A DNA stretch of 64,000 nucleotides from Opitutus terrae PB90-1 (GTDB lineage: Bacteria; Verrucomicrobiota; Verrucomicrobiia; Opitutales; Opitutaceae), in assembly GCF_000019965.1 (NCBI RefSeq), contig NC_010571.1, positions 3,605,001 through 3,669,000 of the forward strand, in the 5' to 3' direction. Positions 25,130 through 33,916 of this stretch are shown piece after piece. The position numbers and the translations under genes were made by a program. Position 1 is the stretch's first letter, and every line of letters begins with the position of its first letter. A model generated the notes under the pieces. It was given only the letters and a program-made list of their open reading frames with translations, was not told the origin of the DNA and did no database searches.

Positions 25130-26059
25130 ATGTCCGCTGCTCCCAAATCCCGGCTCGGCCGTGGTCTTGGCGGTTTGATCGCCAGTGCCGCCCCCGCCGC
25201 TCCGCAACCTGCCGCCGCGTCCGCCGCGACTGCCCGTCCCGCTGCGCCGGCGCCCGAGGTGCCGGGGTATCAGGAAGTCGGCGTGCATCTGATCGAGCCC
25301 AGCCCCTATCAGGCGCGGCGCGAAATCCCGCCGGACCAGCTCAACGAACTGGCCGAGAGCATTCGCTCCGAAGGGCTGCTGCAACCGATCGTGGTGCGAA
25401 AGGTGGGCGAGAAATTTCAACTGATCGCGGGCGAGCGCCGCTGGCGCGCATTCCAGCAGCTGAAGATCAAGACCATCCCGGCGCGGGTCGTGGAGGCGAG
25501 CAACGCCTCGGCCGCGGCGCTCGGTTTGATCGAGAACTTGCAGCGCGAGGGACTGAATGCGATCGAGGAGGCGCACGGTTTTGCCAGCCTGATTCGCGAT
25601 TTCGATCTCACGCAGGAAACCGCGGCGGATCGCGTGGGCAAAGCCCGCGCGACGGTGGCGAATTCGCTCCGGCTGCTCTCGCTCGATGGCGAGATTCAGG
25701 GCTTTATCGCGCGCAATCTGCTGACCGTCGGTCACGCGAAGGTGCTGCTCGGCATCGCCGATCCGGCGCAGCGCAGCCTGCTGGCGCGGCGGATCATTGA
25801 GGAAGGCCTGAGCGTCCGCGGCACGGAAAAGCTCGTGCTGGCCCGCAAGGCGGCCGGCGGACACACGCCGAAGGCGAAGAACCGGAATCTTCCCGCGAAG
25901 GACGCGGAGGCCGTGGCGGGCATTGAGAAAAAACTCACCTCGCATCTCGGGGCGCGCGTGGCCGTGCTGCACACGCCGAAGAAGGGCCGGATCGTCATCG
26001 AGTATCGCGGCAACGAGGATCTCCAGCGGCTGCTCGAGAAACTCGGGGTGGAAGCGTAG
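25130..26059 (+). CDS. parB: Chromosome partitioning protein ParB
   Basis: The product is 309 aa. After an Ala/Pro-rich N-terminus beginning SAAPKSRLGRGLGGLIA (the ParA-stimulating Arg/Lys segment of ParB) comes the ParB/Srx CTPase domain (about 45-140) with PYQARRE, EGLLQPIVVRK and the CTP-binding GERRWRAF, then ENLQREGLNAIEEA. The DNA-binding HTH domain (about 145-230) reads TQETAADRVGKARATVANSLRLL. A C-terminal dimer domain follows. It binds parS sites as a sliding clamp. No parA lies next to it in this window, which is unusual for a chromosomal parB. Confidence 0.96.
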   Translation: MSAAPKSRLGRGLGGLIASAAPAAPQPAAASAATARPAAPAPEVPGYQEVGVHLIEPSPYQARREIPPDQLNELAESIRSEGLLQPIVVRKVGEKFQLIAGERRWRAFQQLKIKTIPARVVEASNASAAALGLIENLQREGLNAIEEAHGFASLIRDFDLTQETAADRVGKARATVANSLRLLSLDGEIQGFIARNLLTVGHAKVLLGIADPAQRSLLARRIIEEGLSVRGTEKLVLARKAAGGHTPKAKNRNLPAKDAEAVAGIEKKLTSHLGARVAVLHTPKKGRIVIEYRGNEDLQRLLEKLGVEA

Positions 26060-26090
26060 CGCGGTCGGGTGGTCAACAAAGCCCTGCCTT

Positions 26091-26137
26091 GTAGCCGGCC
26101 TCGGTGAGGCCGGGCCGGGGTCATCGACCCCGGCTAC
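26091..26137. repeat. GTAGCCGG...CCGGCTAC twin-hairpin element
   Basis: Hairpin 1 is GGCCTC (26097-26102), loop GGT, GAGGCC. Hairpin 2 is GCCGGGGTC (26114-26122), loop ATC, GACCCCGGC (to 26134). The outer ends GTAGCCGG and CCGGCTAC are inverted. A near-identical copy lies at 50981-51029. It is located between the convergent parB and pdhC genes. Confidence 0.8.
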
Positions 26138-26184
26138 ATTGTGAGGGTAGGCAGCAAGCCTGCGCCCCTACAAACCGATCACGC

Positions 26185-27540
26185 TTACACCAGCAGCAGC
26201 GCCGGCGCTTCGAGCACCTGCTTCAGCGCGCCGAGATATTGCGCGCCGACCGCACCGTCGACCACCCGGTGATCGCAGCTCAGCGTGAGCGTGATCGTCT
26301 GGCCGACGACGAGCTGGTCGTTCTTCACCACCGGTTTCTTGACCGTCGTGCCGACGGCGAGGATCGCGGCGTTCGGCGGATTGATGATCGCGGTGAACCG
26401 CGGGATGCCCATCATGCCGAGATTCGAGACGCAGAACGTGCCGCCGGTGAATTCCTCCGGCTTGAGCTTCTTCTCCTTCGCGCGCTTGCCGAGCGCCTTC
26501 GCCTCGGCGCTGATCGCGAAGATCGATTTCAGATGCGCATCCCGGATGACCGGCGTGATCAATCCGTCGTCCATCGCGACCGCGAACCCGACGTGCGCCG
26601 CGGCGAAGTAGCGGATCTGCGAGCCTTCCCACGACGAGTTGACCTGCGGCACCCGGCGCAGCGCTTCGGCGCTGGCTTTGAGGATGAAGTCGTTGACCGA
26701 GAGCTTCACGCCCTCGGCTTCCAGCGCGCGATTGAGCTGCTCGCGCAGCGCGAGCAACGGCTCGGCGTCGATCTCGATGTCGACGTAGAAGTGGGGCAAT
26801 TGCGTCTTGGACTCGAGCAGCCGGCGCGCGATCGCGCCGCGCATGTTGGAGACGGCGACGGCGCGCTCTTCCTGAATTGGGCCGGTGCGCATCGGAGCGG
26901 CGCCGGTGAACGCCGCGCCACCCCCGCGAGGGGCCGCGCCGGCTTTGGCGCTGCCGGATTTTTCCGCGGCGAGAATGTCGGCGCGCACAATCCGGCCGCC
27001 CGGACCGGAACCCTGGACCTGTGCGGGATCGATGCCTTTCTCGGCGGCGAGCTTGCGGGCGAGCGGCGAAATCCGAACGCGACCGCCTGAAGGGGAGGGG
27101 GACGTAGCCGGGGCCGTCGGCGCCGGGCTGGGCTCGACGCGCCCGGCTGCAGGAGCGGGCTTCGCCGCCGGCTGCGCCTGGACCTCGTTCTTCGAGGTCG
27201 TCGAGGCGCCGGGCGACGTTGTGGTCGTGTCGTCCGCTTTTTTCTCCGGCTGCGGCGCGGCGGCGGGGGCCGCGGGTGCGGCCGGCGCTTCGACCTTCTC
27301 ACCGGGCTTGCCGATCGCGCACAGCGGCGCACCGATGGCGACTTGCGAGCCGGCGGGGGCGAAGATCTTCAGCAGCGTACCGTCAAAAAAGCACTCCAAC
27401 TCCATCGTAGCCTTGTCGGTTTCGACTTCGGCGAGCATGTCGCCCGTGGCAACGGTGTCGCCTTCGTTCTTCAGCCACTTGACCAGCGTGCCCACCGTCA
27501 TGGTGTCGCTGAGTTTCGGCATGTCGATGATGTTGGCCAT
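26185..27540 (-). CDS. pdhC: Pyruvate dehydrogenase E2, dihydrolipoamide acetyltransferase
   Basis: The product is 451 aa. It has a single lipoyl domain (1-78) with the lipoylated Lys43 in VETDKATME, an Ala/Pro/Thr-rich flexible linker, a peripheral-subunit-binding domain (about 145-185, RISPLARKLAAEKGIDPAQV then GSGPGGRI), a second linker, and the catalytic acetyltransferase domain (about 220-451) with the active-site motif SCDHRVVDGA near the C-terminus. It transfers the acetyl group to CoA. It is the last gene of pdhA-pdhB-pdhC; E3 (lipoamide dehydrogenase) is not in this window. One lipoyl domain rather than three is typical of PDH complexes outside the enterobacteria. Confidence 0.97.
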   Translation of the reverse strand: MANIIDMPKLSDTMTVGTLVKWLKNEGDTVATGDMLAEVETDKATMELECFFDGTLLKIFAPAGSQVAIGAPLCAIGKPGEKVEAPAAPAAPAAAPQPEKKADDTTTTSPGASTTSKNEVQAQPAAKPAPAAGRVEPSPAPTAPATSPSPSGGRVRISPLARKLAAEKGIDPAQVQGSGPGGRIVRADILAAEKSGSAKAGAAPRGGGAAFTGAAPMRTGPIQEERAVAVSNMRGAIARRLLESKTQLPHFYVDIEIDAEPLLALREQLNRALEAEGVKLSVNDFILKASAEALRRVPQVNSSWEGSQIRYFAAAHVGFAVAMDDGLITPVIRDAHLKSIFAISAEAKALGKRAKEKKLKPEEFTGGTFCVSNLGMMGIPRFTAIINPPNAAILAVGTTVKKPVVKNDQLVVGQTITLTLSCDHRVVDGAVGAQYLGALKQVLEAPALLLV

Positions 27541-27587
27541 GACTGAAGTTGAGAGTTGAGGGATGGGAGTTGAGAGGGCGAGGCGGT

Positions 27588-28565
27588 TCAGGCGAGGACT
27601 TCCAGCGCGGCCTTGAGCACGCGCTGCGGGTTCGGGAGTTGTTCGACTTCGACCGGCGGACTGTAGATCGACGGCGCGTCGATCGTCGCTACGCGATGGA
27701 TCGGCGCATCGAGTTCATCGAACGCCTCGCGTTGAATCATGTAGGCGAGTTGGGAACCGACGCTGGCGAACGGCTTCTGCTCCTCGACAATCAGCACGCG
27801 GTGCGTCTTCGCCACGGAGGCGAGCACCGTGTCGATGTCGAGCGGTCGGATCGTGCGCAGGTCGACCACCTCGACGGAGATGTCGTGCTCCTTGGTCAGC
27901 TGCTCGGCGGCCTTCAGCGCGTGCAGCACGGAGCGGCCGTAGGTCACGATGCTCAGGTCGCTGCCGGGCCGCTTGATATCCGCCTTGCCGAGCGGGATCA
28001 GGTACTCGTCCGGCGGCACCTCGCCCTTTTCGCCGTAGAGAATCGTGTTCTCCAAAAACATCACCGGGTCGTTGTCGCGGATCGCCGATTTGAGCAGGCC
28101 CTTCGCGTCATAGGCGGTGGCGGGTACGACGACCTTTACGCCGGGATGGTTGGCGAGGACGTTTTCCGGCGTGTGCGAGTGCGTCGCACCGACGTTCGTG
28201 CCGCCGTTTGCCGGGCCGCGGATCACGATGGGGCAGTTGATCAGCCCGCCGGACATGTAGCGGACGTTCGCCGCGTTGTTAAGAATCTGGTCGAAAGCGA
28301 CGGAATAGAACGACCAAAACATCAGCTCCACCACCGGGCGGACGCCGAGCATCGAGGCTCCGACCCCGAGTCCGATGAACGCCGCCTCACTGATTGGGGT
28401 GTCGACGACGCGCTTGGGACCGAATTTTTCCAACAGGCCTTCGGTGACCTTGTAGGCGCCGTTGAACTGGCCGACTTCTTCGCCGATGATCACGACGTTC
28501 GCATCGCGTTCGAGCTCTTCGGCCAGGGCGTGGCGGACGGCTTCGCGGTAGGAAATGACGGGCAT
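27588..28565 (-). CDS. pdhB: Pyruvate dehydrogenase E1 component, beta subunit
   Basis: The product is 325 aa. ATG 28565 is chosen since the protein then begins MPVISYREAVRHALAEELER, the standard E1-beta start; the open frame upstream is unconserved. Transketolase-like pyrimidine domain motifs are visible: GEEVGQFNGAYKVTEGL, DTPISEAAFIGLGVGAS and RPVVELMFWSF, followed by a C-terminal domain with VVDLRTIRPLDIDTV. It forms an alpha2beta2 heterotetramer with PdhA. It lies 47 bases upstream of pdhC and 49 downstream of pdhA. Confidence 0.97.
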   Translation of the reverse strand: MPVISYREAVRHALAEELERDANVVIIGEEVGQFNGAYKVTEGLLEKFGPKRVVDTPISEAAFIGLGVGASMLGVRPVVELMFWSFYSVAFDQILNNAANVRYMSGGLINCPIVIRGPANGGTNVGATHSHTPENVLANHPGVKVVVPATAYDAKGLLKSAIRDNDPVMFLENTILYGEKGEVPPDEYLIPLGKADIKRPGSDLSIVTYGRSVLHALKAAEQLTKEHDISVEVVDLRTIRPLDIDTVLASVAKTHRVLIVEEQKPFASVGSQLAYMIQREAFDELDAPIHRVATIDAPSIYSPPVEVEQLPNPQRVLKAALEVLA

Positions 28566-28614
28566 GTTTGGGATCTCGATCTGAGACTTGAAAGTTGGAC
28601 TTCGCGAAGGTGGT

Positions 28615-29712
28615 TCAGTCGAAGAAGAGCCGTCCGGAGGATTTCCGCTCGGAAGGATTGTCGGCCTCCCAATACACATCCTTCTGGATGTCTTCGGCGG
28701 TGGGGAACGGACTGGCCTCGGCAAACTCGGCCGCGGTCTCCGCTTCGTTGCGCGCTTCCTGGTCGATCTGCGCGATCAGCGCTTCGTTCAACACGCCCTC
28801 GCTCACGAGCTGATTCTGGAAGAGCTGGATCGGATCCTTCGTCCGACGATATTCTTCGATCTCTTTCTTGCTGCGATAGGTGTTGTCGGGATCGGCGACC
28901 GAGTGGCCGCGGTAGCGGTAGGTGTCGATCTCGACGGTGCTTGGCCGCGATTTCTCGCGCGCGAGCGTGAGGAATTTGTCCATCGTCGCGCGCACCTCGT
29001 AGACGTCGTGGCCCCGGCACTGGCCCCATTCCATGTCGTAGCCGGCGGCGCGCTGCGCGAGTTCGCCGGCGGAGGAACGCTCCTGGCTGGTCCCCATCGA
29101 GTAGCCGTTGTTCTCGATCACGAACACGACCGGCAGATTCCAGAGCGAGGCGAGATTGTAGGCCTCGGAGACCGCGCCCTGATTCACCGCGCCGTCACCC
29201 ATGAACGCCATCGCGGCGCCTTTCAGCCCCTTGTATTTGATCGCGTAGGCGAGACCCGTGCCGAGCGGAACCTGCCCGCCCACGATACCGTGGCCGCCCC
29301 AGAAGTTTTTGTCGGGCGCGAAATAGTGCATCGAACCGCCCTTGCCCTTCGAGCAGCCGGTGACCTTGCCGTAGAGTTCGGCCATCAGCGGCTTCGTGTC
29401 CATGCCGACGGCGATCGCGTGACCGTGATCGCGATAAGCGGTGATGACGTGATCGTGCTGGCCCATCAGCGAACAACAGCCGACGGCGACGGCCTCCTGG
29501 CCGATGTAGAGGTGCAGGAACCCGCCGATCTTCTTGCCCTGGTAGGCGCGCAGACTGCGCTCCTCGAAACGGCGGATGCGCATCATTTTTCGGTAGAGCC
29601 CGATCTTGTCGTCCGCCGTCAGTCCGGCGTTCACCGGCGCGGTGCGGAACGAAGAGGTTGGAACGGGCTCGGCCGGGCGGTTCTCTGCGGCGGGAGTGGA
29701 TTTCTTGGTCAC
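28615..29712 (-). CDS. pdhA: Pyruvate dehydrogenase E1 component, alpha subunit
   Basis: The product is 365 aa. It carries the thiamine diphosphate-binding motif GDGAVNQGAVSEAYNLA, ending in IENNGYSMGT. Upstream comes RIRRFEERSLRAYQGKKIGG and YIGQEAVAVG, and the phosphorylation-loop-like RYRGHSVADPDNTYR follows. The N-terminal ~30 residues (Thr/Ala/Pro-rich) look unstructured. It decarboxylates pyruvate and passes the hydroxyethyl group to E2 lipoate. It is the first gene of the PDH operon; a GTAGGG repeat element lies 120 bases upstream. Confidence 0.97.
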   Translation of the reverse strand: MTKKSTPAAENRPAEPVPTSSFRTAPVNAGLTADDKIGLYRKMMRIRRFEERSLRAYQGKKIGGFLHLYIGQEAVAVGCCSLMGQHDHVITAYRDHGHAIAVGMDTKPLMAELYGKVTGCSKGKGGSMHYFAPDKNFWGGHGIVGGQVPLGTGLAYAIKYKGLKGAAMAFMGDGAVNQGAVSEAYNLASLWNLPVVFVIENNGYSMGTSQERSSAGELAQRAAGYDMEWGQCRGHDVYEVRATMDKFLTLAREKSRPSTVEIDTYRYRGHSVADPDNTYRSKKEIEEYRRTKDPIQLFQNQLVSEGVLNEALIAQIDQEARNEAETAAEFAEASPFPTAEDIQKDVYWEADNPSERKSSGRLFFD

Positions 29713-29831
29713 GGAAGGTGAATCGGTTGTGCGGATCGGTTACTGTCCGTTGGATGTTCGAGAAATCAAGTTTGGATTGGGTCAGGATTTCCTGAAGGGC
29801 GACTTCAGATCCGTGTCGGGCCCGGATTCGT

Positions 29832-29913
29832 GTAGGGCCGGCGCTGGCCGCCGGCCGCGAGCGTGTTCGCGGGCTCGCCTTCATTCTCGGCCGCCGGTGA
29901 ACGGCGGCCCTAC
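29832..29913. repeat. GTAGGG...CCCTAC twin-hairpin element
   Basis: Hairpin 1 is GGCCGGCG (29836-29843), loop CTGGC, CGCCGGCC. Hairpin 2 is GGCCGCCG (29889-29896), loop GTGAA, CGGCGGCC (to 29909). The ends are GTAGGG and CCCTAC. It is located between the Nudix gene and pdhA, both on the minus strand. Confidence 0.85.
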
Positions 29914-29956
29914 GAAGATCCGATAAATGCGGCGAAGCCCTCCCGGCCGCCTCGCT

Positions 29957-30466
29957 TCAGCCGACCGGCGGAATGATCTCCTCGACTTCCGCAACCACGG
30001 CCTTGCCGGGTGCGCAATCGGCCCGGAGCGCGACGAACCGGTCGCGATAGCGATCGTAGGTCGGCCAGAGCGCAGTGCGATCGGTCTCCGGGATCGGCAG
30101 GGTGTCGATCGTCGCGCGGCTGAAGAAACCGAATTTCCCCTCCGTGATGTCGGCGGGCAGCACATTGAGCGGACGGCGGCAGCGGAACAGGAACATCAGC
30201 CAGTGGCTTTCGCCTTCGTAGGCCTTTTCCGCAACCATCGCGAAAAGGTGCAGATCGGCCGTCGTGATCTCGAAACCCGTTTCCTCTTTTGTCTCGCGGA
30301 CGGCGCATTCGAAGGGCGACTCGCCAATCGCGGTCTCCAGTTTTCCGCCGATGGGGCTCCAGATCCCGAAATTCGGCGGCTTGGCGCGGAGCAGGAGGAG
30401 GTGTTCTCCGGCGGCGTTCTCGAGGAAAACGAGGACGGCGAGCTTGTAGCTGAGCGGCTGGGACAT
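29957..30466 (-). CDS. NUDIX hydrolase
   Basis: The product is 169 aa. The Nudix box is centred on residues 40-65: GGKLE, then ESPFECAVRETKEETG with Arg57-Glu58 and Glu61-Glu62 as the metal-binding core. There are two extra residues between the first Gly and the Glu compared with the textbook Gx5E spacing. The substrate is not predictable; family members hydrolyse nucleoside diphosphates linked to other groups, for example 8-oxo-dGTP. It is a single small domain with no signal peptide, on the same strand as the PDH operon but 245 bases away with a repeat between, so probably separate. Confidence 0.92.
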   Translation of the reverse strand: MSQPLSYKLAVLVFLENAAGEHLLLLRAKPPNFGIWSPIGGKLETAIGESPFECAVRETKEETGFEITTADLHLFAMVAEKAYEGESHWLMFLFRCRRPLNVLPADITEGKFGFFSRATIDTLPIPETDRTALWPTYDRYRDRFVALRADCAPGKAVVAEVEEIIPPVG

Positions 30467-30630
30467 TTCGCAAGAAAAAGGCGAGATTCGACGTGACGCT
30501 GCAAGAGGGATGCACCATGCTGCCGGTCTCTGTCATGCACCAGATCCGGTTTCTGCTTCCCGGTTTTGGATGCGGCTTGAATGTCCGCGCGTCTGCGCGT
30601 CGGCGTCAACGCGATTGAGCAGCCCCGGTC

Positions 30631-32313
30631 ATGCGCTCGTCCCGCCTGCTCGCATTGGATCTTGATGCCAGTCGTTTGACCTGCGCGCTGTTCGCGAGCG
30701 ACGCGCAGCGCCGGCTGCACTTGGAGGAACTTGGCAGCGAACCCGTGCATGGCGAGCTGGCGTCGGAACCGGCCGGCGCGCAGGACCTGGCTCGTGCCGT
30801 CCGCGCGCTCGCGGCGCGCGTGCGCCACCGCGGAGAAGTGCGCATCGCGCTCCCCGGCGCGCTGGCGTTCACCAAATGCGTGCGCACGCCGGCCATCACC
30901 GGGGCGAAGCGGCGGCGCGTCGTGGAGTTCGAGGCGACGCAAAATATCCCCCATGCGCTCGATGAGGTTTGGTGGGATCACTGGGTGATTGCACCGGACG
31001 CGGCGGATCTGGAGATCCTGTTGATGGCGGCGAAGCGCAGCGCGATCTCGGCGCTTTGCGCGGCCCTCGACGTGCCGGGGTGGCGGCTGGAGCGGGCGAT
31101 GCCGGCTGCGGCTGCGCTGCACGGCACCGTGCGCTGGAACTATCCCGACGTATCCGCACCGGTGTTGTTGATAAACCTCGGGGCGCGCTCCACGCATCTG
31201 ATCGTGTCGGGCGAAAAACGGCTGTGGCTGCGCACGATCGGGTTCGGCGAAACCTCGATCTCGCCCACCGTCGCGATGCCGCCGACCGCGGACAGCGCGC
31301 GAGGAGCCAGGCTGACGCCGCCGGTTGCTTCTGATTGGCCGGCGGCGTCGCTCGCAGTCATCGAGCGCAGCGTGGCCGAGAGCGGAGCGGGGCAGTTTCG
31401 CAGCCGGCTGCAGCTCGAAATCGCGCGAACGCTTGCGGGCTTCGCCGAGCATCGATCCGGCGAGAGTGTTGACCGTTTTTATCTCACCGGCGGTGGAGCC
31501 GGGCTGCCGATGCTGGCGGATTTCTTGCGCGAACAGTTCGGCGTTCCGGTCGAGCGCTTCGATCCGTTGCGGCGCATGAGTCCCGGCGCAGCGGTGACGG
31601 GGATGCCGGAGTCGGCGGCCGGATTGGCGGTCGCGGTGGGGCTCGCGGCGGACCTCGTCGCGCCGGCGACGGTCGTGGGCAACCTCCTGCCGCCGGAACT
31701 GCGGCGACGGACAGAGCGCCGGCATCGGCAGGTCGTGTGGCTGGCGGCTGCGGCGCTCTTGCTGGCCGCGCTGCTGTCGTCGGCGTGGCACTTCCACCGC
31801 GTGACGATTGCAGCCGAAGCGGCGCTGCGCGAGCGGCAGGCCCAACTGCACGTTGGGCGCGGCCTCGCGCAGCAAAACGCGATGAAAAGCGCGCGCCTCG
31901 CGCAGGCTCGCGAGGAACTCAGGGCGATCCAGACGCTCGCGGAGCGACGCGGCTATTGGGTGGCATTCCTCGACGATTTGCAGTCGAGGCTCGGCGAGGT
32001 GGAAGACGTGTGGCTCGATGAGCTCACCGTGCTGGAACCCGAGCCGGAAGGCAGCGGCAGTGGCCGGGAGGCTGGTTCAGCCGACGGCGAATTGAAGCTC
32101 GTGGTGAGTGGGCGCTTGCTCGATGCCAGCCATCCTGCGGCGCCACCGGGTCAGGAAAGTCACGCACGCGCGCAGAAGCTGCTCGCGAGTCTGGCGGCCT
32201 CGCCATTCGTGAGCGCGATCGGCGAAGAGCGGTTCGACGACCGCCAGCCGGCCATCCTGCGGTTCAGCTGTCAGCTCACGACGAAACGACCGCGTTCAGC
32301 GCCGCTGCCATGA
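30631..32313 (+). CDS. PilM-like pilus protein with C-terminal PilN-like part (Amuc_1101 family)
   Basis: The product is 560 aa. Residues ~1-340 show the actin/FtsA-like fold of PilM: LLALDLDASRLTCALF at the start, GDIEILL-like catalytic core, INLGARSTHLIVSGEKRLWLRTIGFG, and the nucleotide-binding FYLTGGGAGLPMLADFL with ERFDPLRRM. A single membrane helix lies at about 369-388, followed by an alpha-helical stretch and a small alpha/beta domain (GYWVAFLDDLQSRLGEVEDVW... LKLVVSGRLL), which is the layout of PilN. This looks like a natural PilM-PilN fusion. It is the first gene of a three-gene unit with an Amuc_1100-like gene (4-base overlap) and a secretin. The Amuc_1101 name is from recollection of the Akkermansia cluster. 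Confidence 0.85.
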   Translation: MRSSRLLALDLDASRLTCALFASDAQRRLHLEELGSEPVHGELASEPAGAQDLARAVRALAARVRHRGEVRIALPGALAFTKCVRTPAITGAKRRRVVEFEATQNIPHALDEVWWDHWVIAPDAADLEILLMAAKRSAISALCAALDVPGWRLERAMPAAAALHGTVRWNYPDVSAPVLLINLGARSTHLIVSGEKRLWLRTIGFGETSISPTVAMPPTADSARGARLTPPVASDWPAASLAVIERSVAESGAGQFRSRLQLEIARTLAGFAEHRSGESVDRFYLTGGGAGLPMLADFLREQFGVPVERFDPLRRMSPGAAVTGMPESAAGLAVAVGLAADLVAPATVVGNLLPPELRRRTERRHRQVVWLAAAALLLAALLSSAWHFHRVTIAAEAALRERQAQLHVGRGLAQQNAMKSARLAQAREELRAIQTLAERRGYWVAFLDDLQSRLGEVEDVWLDELTVLEPEPEGSGSGREAGSADGELKLVVSGRLLDASHPAAPPGQESHARAQKLLASLAASPFVSAIGEERFDDRQPAILRFSCQLTTKRPRSAPLP

Positions 32314-33911
32314 AACAGGCGTTCCGATCCGTTTACGTGTGGTCGATCCCGGCGGTTGTCGCGCTCGCGGTCGGTGGCCTGGGCGAACGCGCGTGGGCCG
32401 CGCATCGGGCACGCGTGGTCCTGCGGGAAACGGAGCAGGTGTGGCGCACGCTGGCGGCAAGCCGGCCCGAGCCGACCGCGGCGGCAGCGGCCGAACTCGA
32501 CGCGGATCTGGCCGATGCGACGAATGCGCTGCTCGAGCTTCGATCCGCTACCGCGCGCAATCGGTCGGCGCTCACGGAGCTGGATCAAGCGGAGCTTCCC
32601 GCCAGCGCCGCGGAAGCCTTTTTCGATTTGGCTCGTTTTGGTGAACGGATGCGCGGCGTCGCGCGGGACCATCAGGTGGAACTGGCACCGGAGGAGCGGT
32701 TCGGATTCGCCGCCTACGCCCACGCCGGTCCGGCGGAGCCGGCGATCGCGGGTGTGTTCCGGCAGCGACAGTTGATCGAGCGCCTGCTGGCAATCGTATT
32801 TGCGGCGGAACCGAGGGAACTCGTTTTGCTCGAACGCCCACGGGTCGCTGGCGAACCGACCGCGGAGGCGCACGTCGGGCAACGCGCGACCGACGCACTG
32901 TTTTTTCGCGTCGGGTTCACGGGCGAGACGGCGGCGCTGTGCTCGGTACTCAATGCGCTGGCGACGTCCGAGCTGCCCTGGATCGTGCGGACAATTGAAG
33001 TCGAGCCGGCGTCGGCGAAGCAGACCGCCAGTCAGAGCGAAGCGAACGCACCGGAGGTGCGTGTCGCGCGCGGTTTGTCGCAATTCATCATCCACGTCGA
33101 TTGTGCTTCGCTGCCGCCGTCGGCGGACGAACCTGCCTCGACGACCGCTTCGTTGCCTCCCGCGGACGCCGTTTCGCGCCCGCCAATCGGCGGTGCGATG
33201 ACGAACACGCTGTGGCGGGCACCGGCCTCGCAGCGACGAGGCGACGATTGGATCTATGATCTCTTCACGCCGCCGCAGATCAGGTATGAACAACGATCGG
33301 GACGGCTGGTGGTCGTGTGCGAGCCCCTCGCGCTCGTGATGGACGAGACCACGGCGATCGGGAGCGGCGATGCGGATTTTCCGCTGACGCTCAAGCGCAT
33401 CGAGCCGGAGCCGTTCCGCCTCCAGTTGGTGGGTTTGGTCGGTCCACGGGACGCGCCCCGGGGAGTTTTCGAAAATGTGCTGAGCGGCGAGATGTTGCTG
33501 ATCGGCGCGCAGACTTCGATCGGTTCGCTGGCGCTGACGGTGGAACAGGTGTTCGTCGAACGCCGTCGCGCTGCCGAGGCCTCCGACGCACCGCTTGCGC
33601 CGCCGGTCGCCACGGCGATCGTGCGTGACGAACGCACGGGCACACGGGTGACGCTCACCACCGCGTCGCGCTCGTTCACCTCGGAACTTGTGGCGTTCAT
33701 TGCGTCCGCGCCCTCCGACGACGAGACTCAAGCGGTCCGGGCCGGGGACCTTATCCGCGATGGCGCGGTCGTATACCGAATCGAAAAAATCCAACTCGCG
33801 CCAGCGGCGGTGAGCGTTAGCAAGTGGGGAGCCGGCCAGCTCGCTCCCGAATCGCGCATGCTCAGCCTCCCGCCCGAAGCGGGGGCGGAGCAGTCGCCCG
33901 GCGCTCTCTGA
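32310..33911 (+). CDS. Amuc_1100-type pilus-associated protein, apparently fused to an Amuc_1099-like part
   Basis: The product is 533 aa. One membrane helix lies at about residues 10-29, then a coiled coil (about 35-110) and an alpha/beta domain (about 130-235) with LIERLLAIVF and VGFTGETAALCSVLNALA, the arrangement of Amuc_1100/PilO-like proteins that sit in the periplasm. From about residue 290 a second module starts (TNTLWRAPA, DDWIYDLFTPPQIRYEQRSG) and runs to the C-terminus with beta-rich sequence; it resembles the separate Amuc_1099-type protein. The linker between is Ser/Pro/Ala-rich (about 255-290), consistent with a fusion. The start overlaps the upstream gene by four bases. Amuc_1100 of Akkermansia is known for host TLR2 signalling, but nothing here shows such a role. 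Confidence 0.8.
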   Translation: MKQAFRSVYVWSIPAVVALAVGGLGERAWAAHRARVVLRETEQVWRTLAASRPEPTAAAAAELDADLADATNALLELRSATARNRSALTELDQAELPASAAEAFFDLARFGERMRGVARDHQVELAPEERFGFAAYAHAGPAEPAIAGVFRQRQLIERLLAIVFAAEPRELVLLERPRVAGEPTAEAHVGQRATDALFFRVGFTGETAALCSVLNALATSELPWIVRTIEVEPASAKQTASQSEANAPEVRVARGLSQFIIHVDCASLPPSADEPASTTASLPPADAVSRPPIGGAMTNTLWRAPASQRRGDDWIYDLFTPPQIRYEQRSGRLVVVCEPLALVMDETTAIGSGDADFPLTLKRIEPEPFRLQLVGLVGPRDAPRGVFENVLSGEMLLIGAQTSIGSLALTVEQVFVERRRAAEASDAPLAPPVATAIVRDERTGTRVTLTTASRSFTSELVAFIASAPSDDETQAVRAGDLIRDGAVVYRIEKIQLAPAAVSVSKWGAGQLAPESRMLSLPPEAGAEQSPGAL

Positions 33912-33916
33912 ATCTC

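Noticed and set aside
25130-26059. parS sites near parB
   Set aside because: No TGTTTCACGTGAAACA-like palindrome was found in the surrounding few kb; the sequence near 3070 (ATCACGTGAAG) is not palindromic enough.
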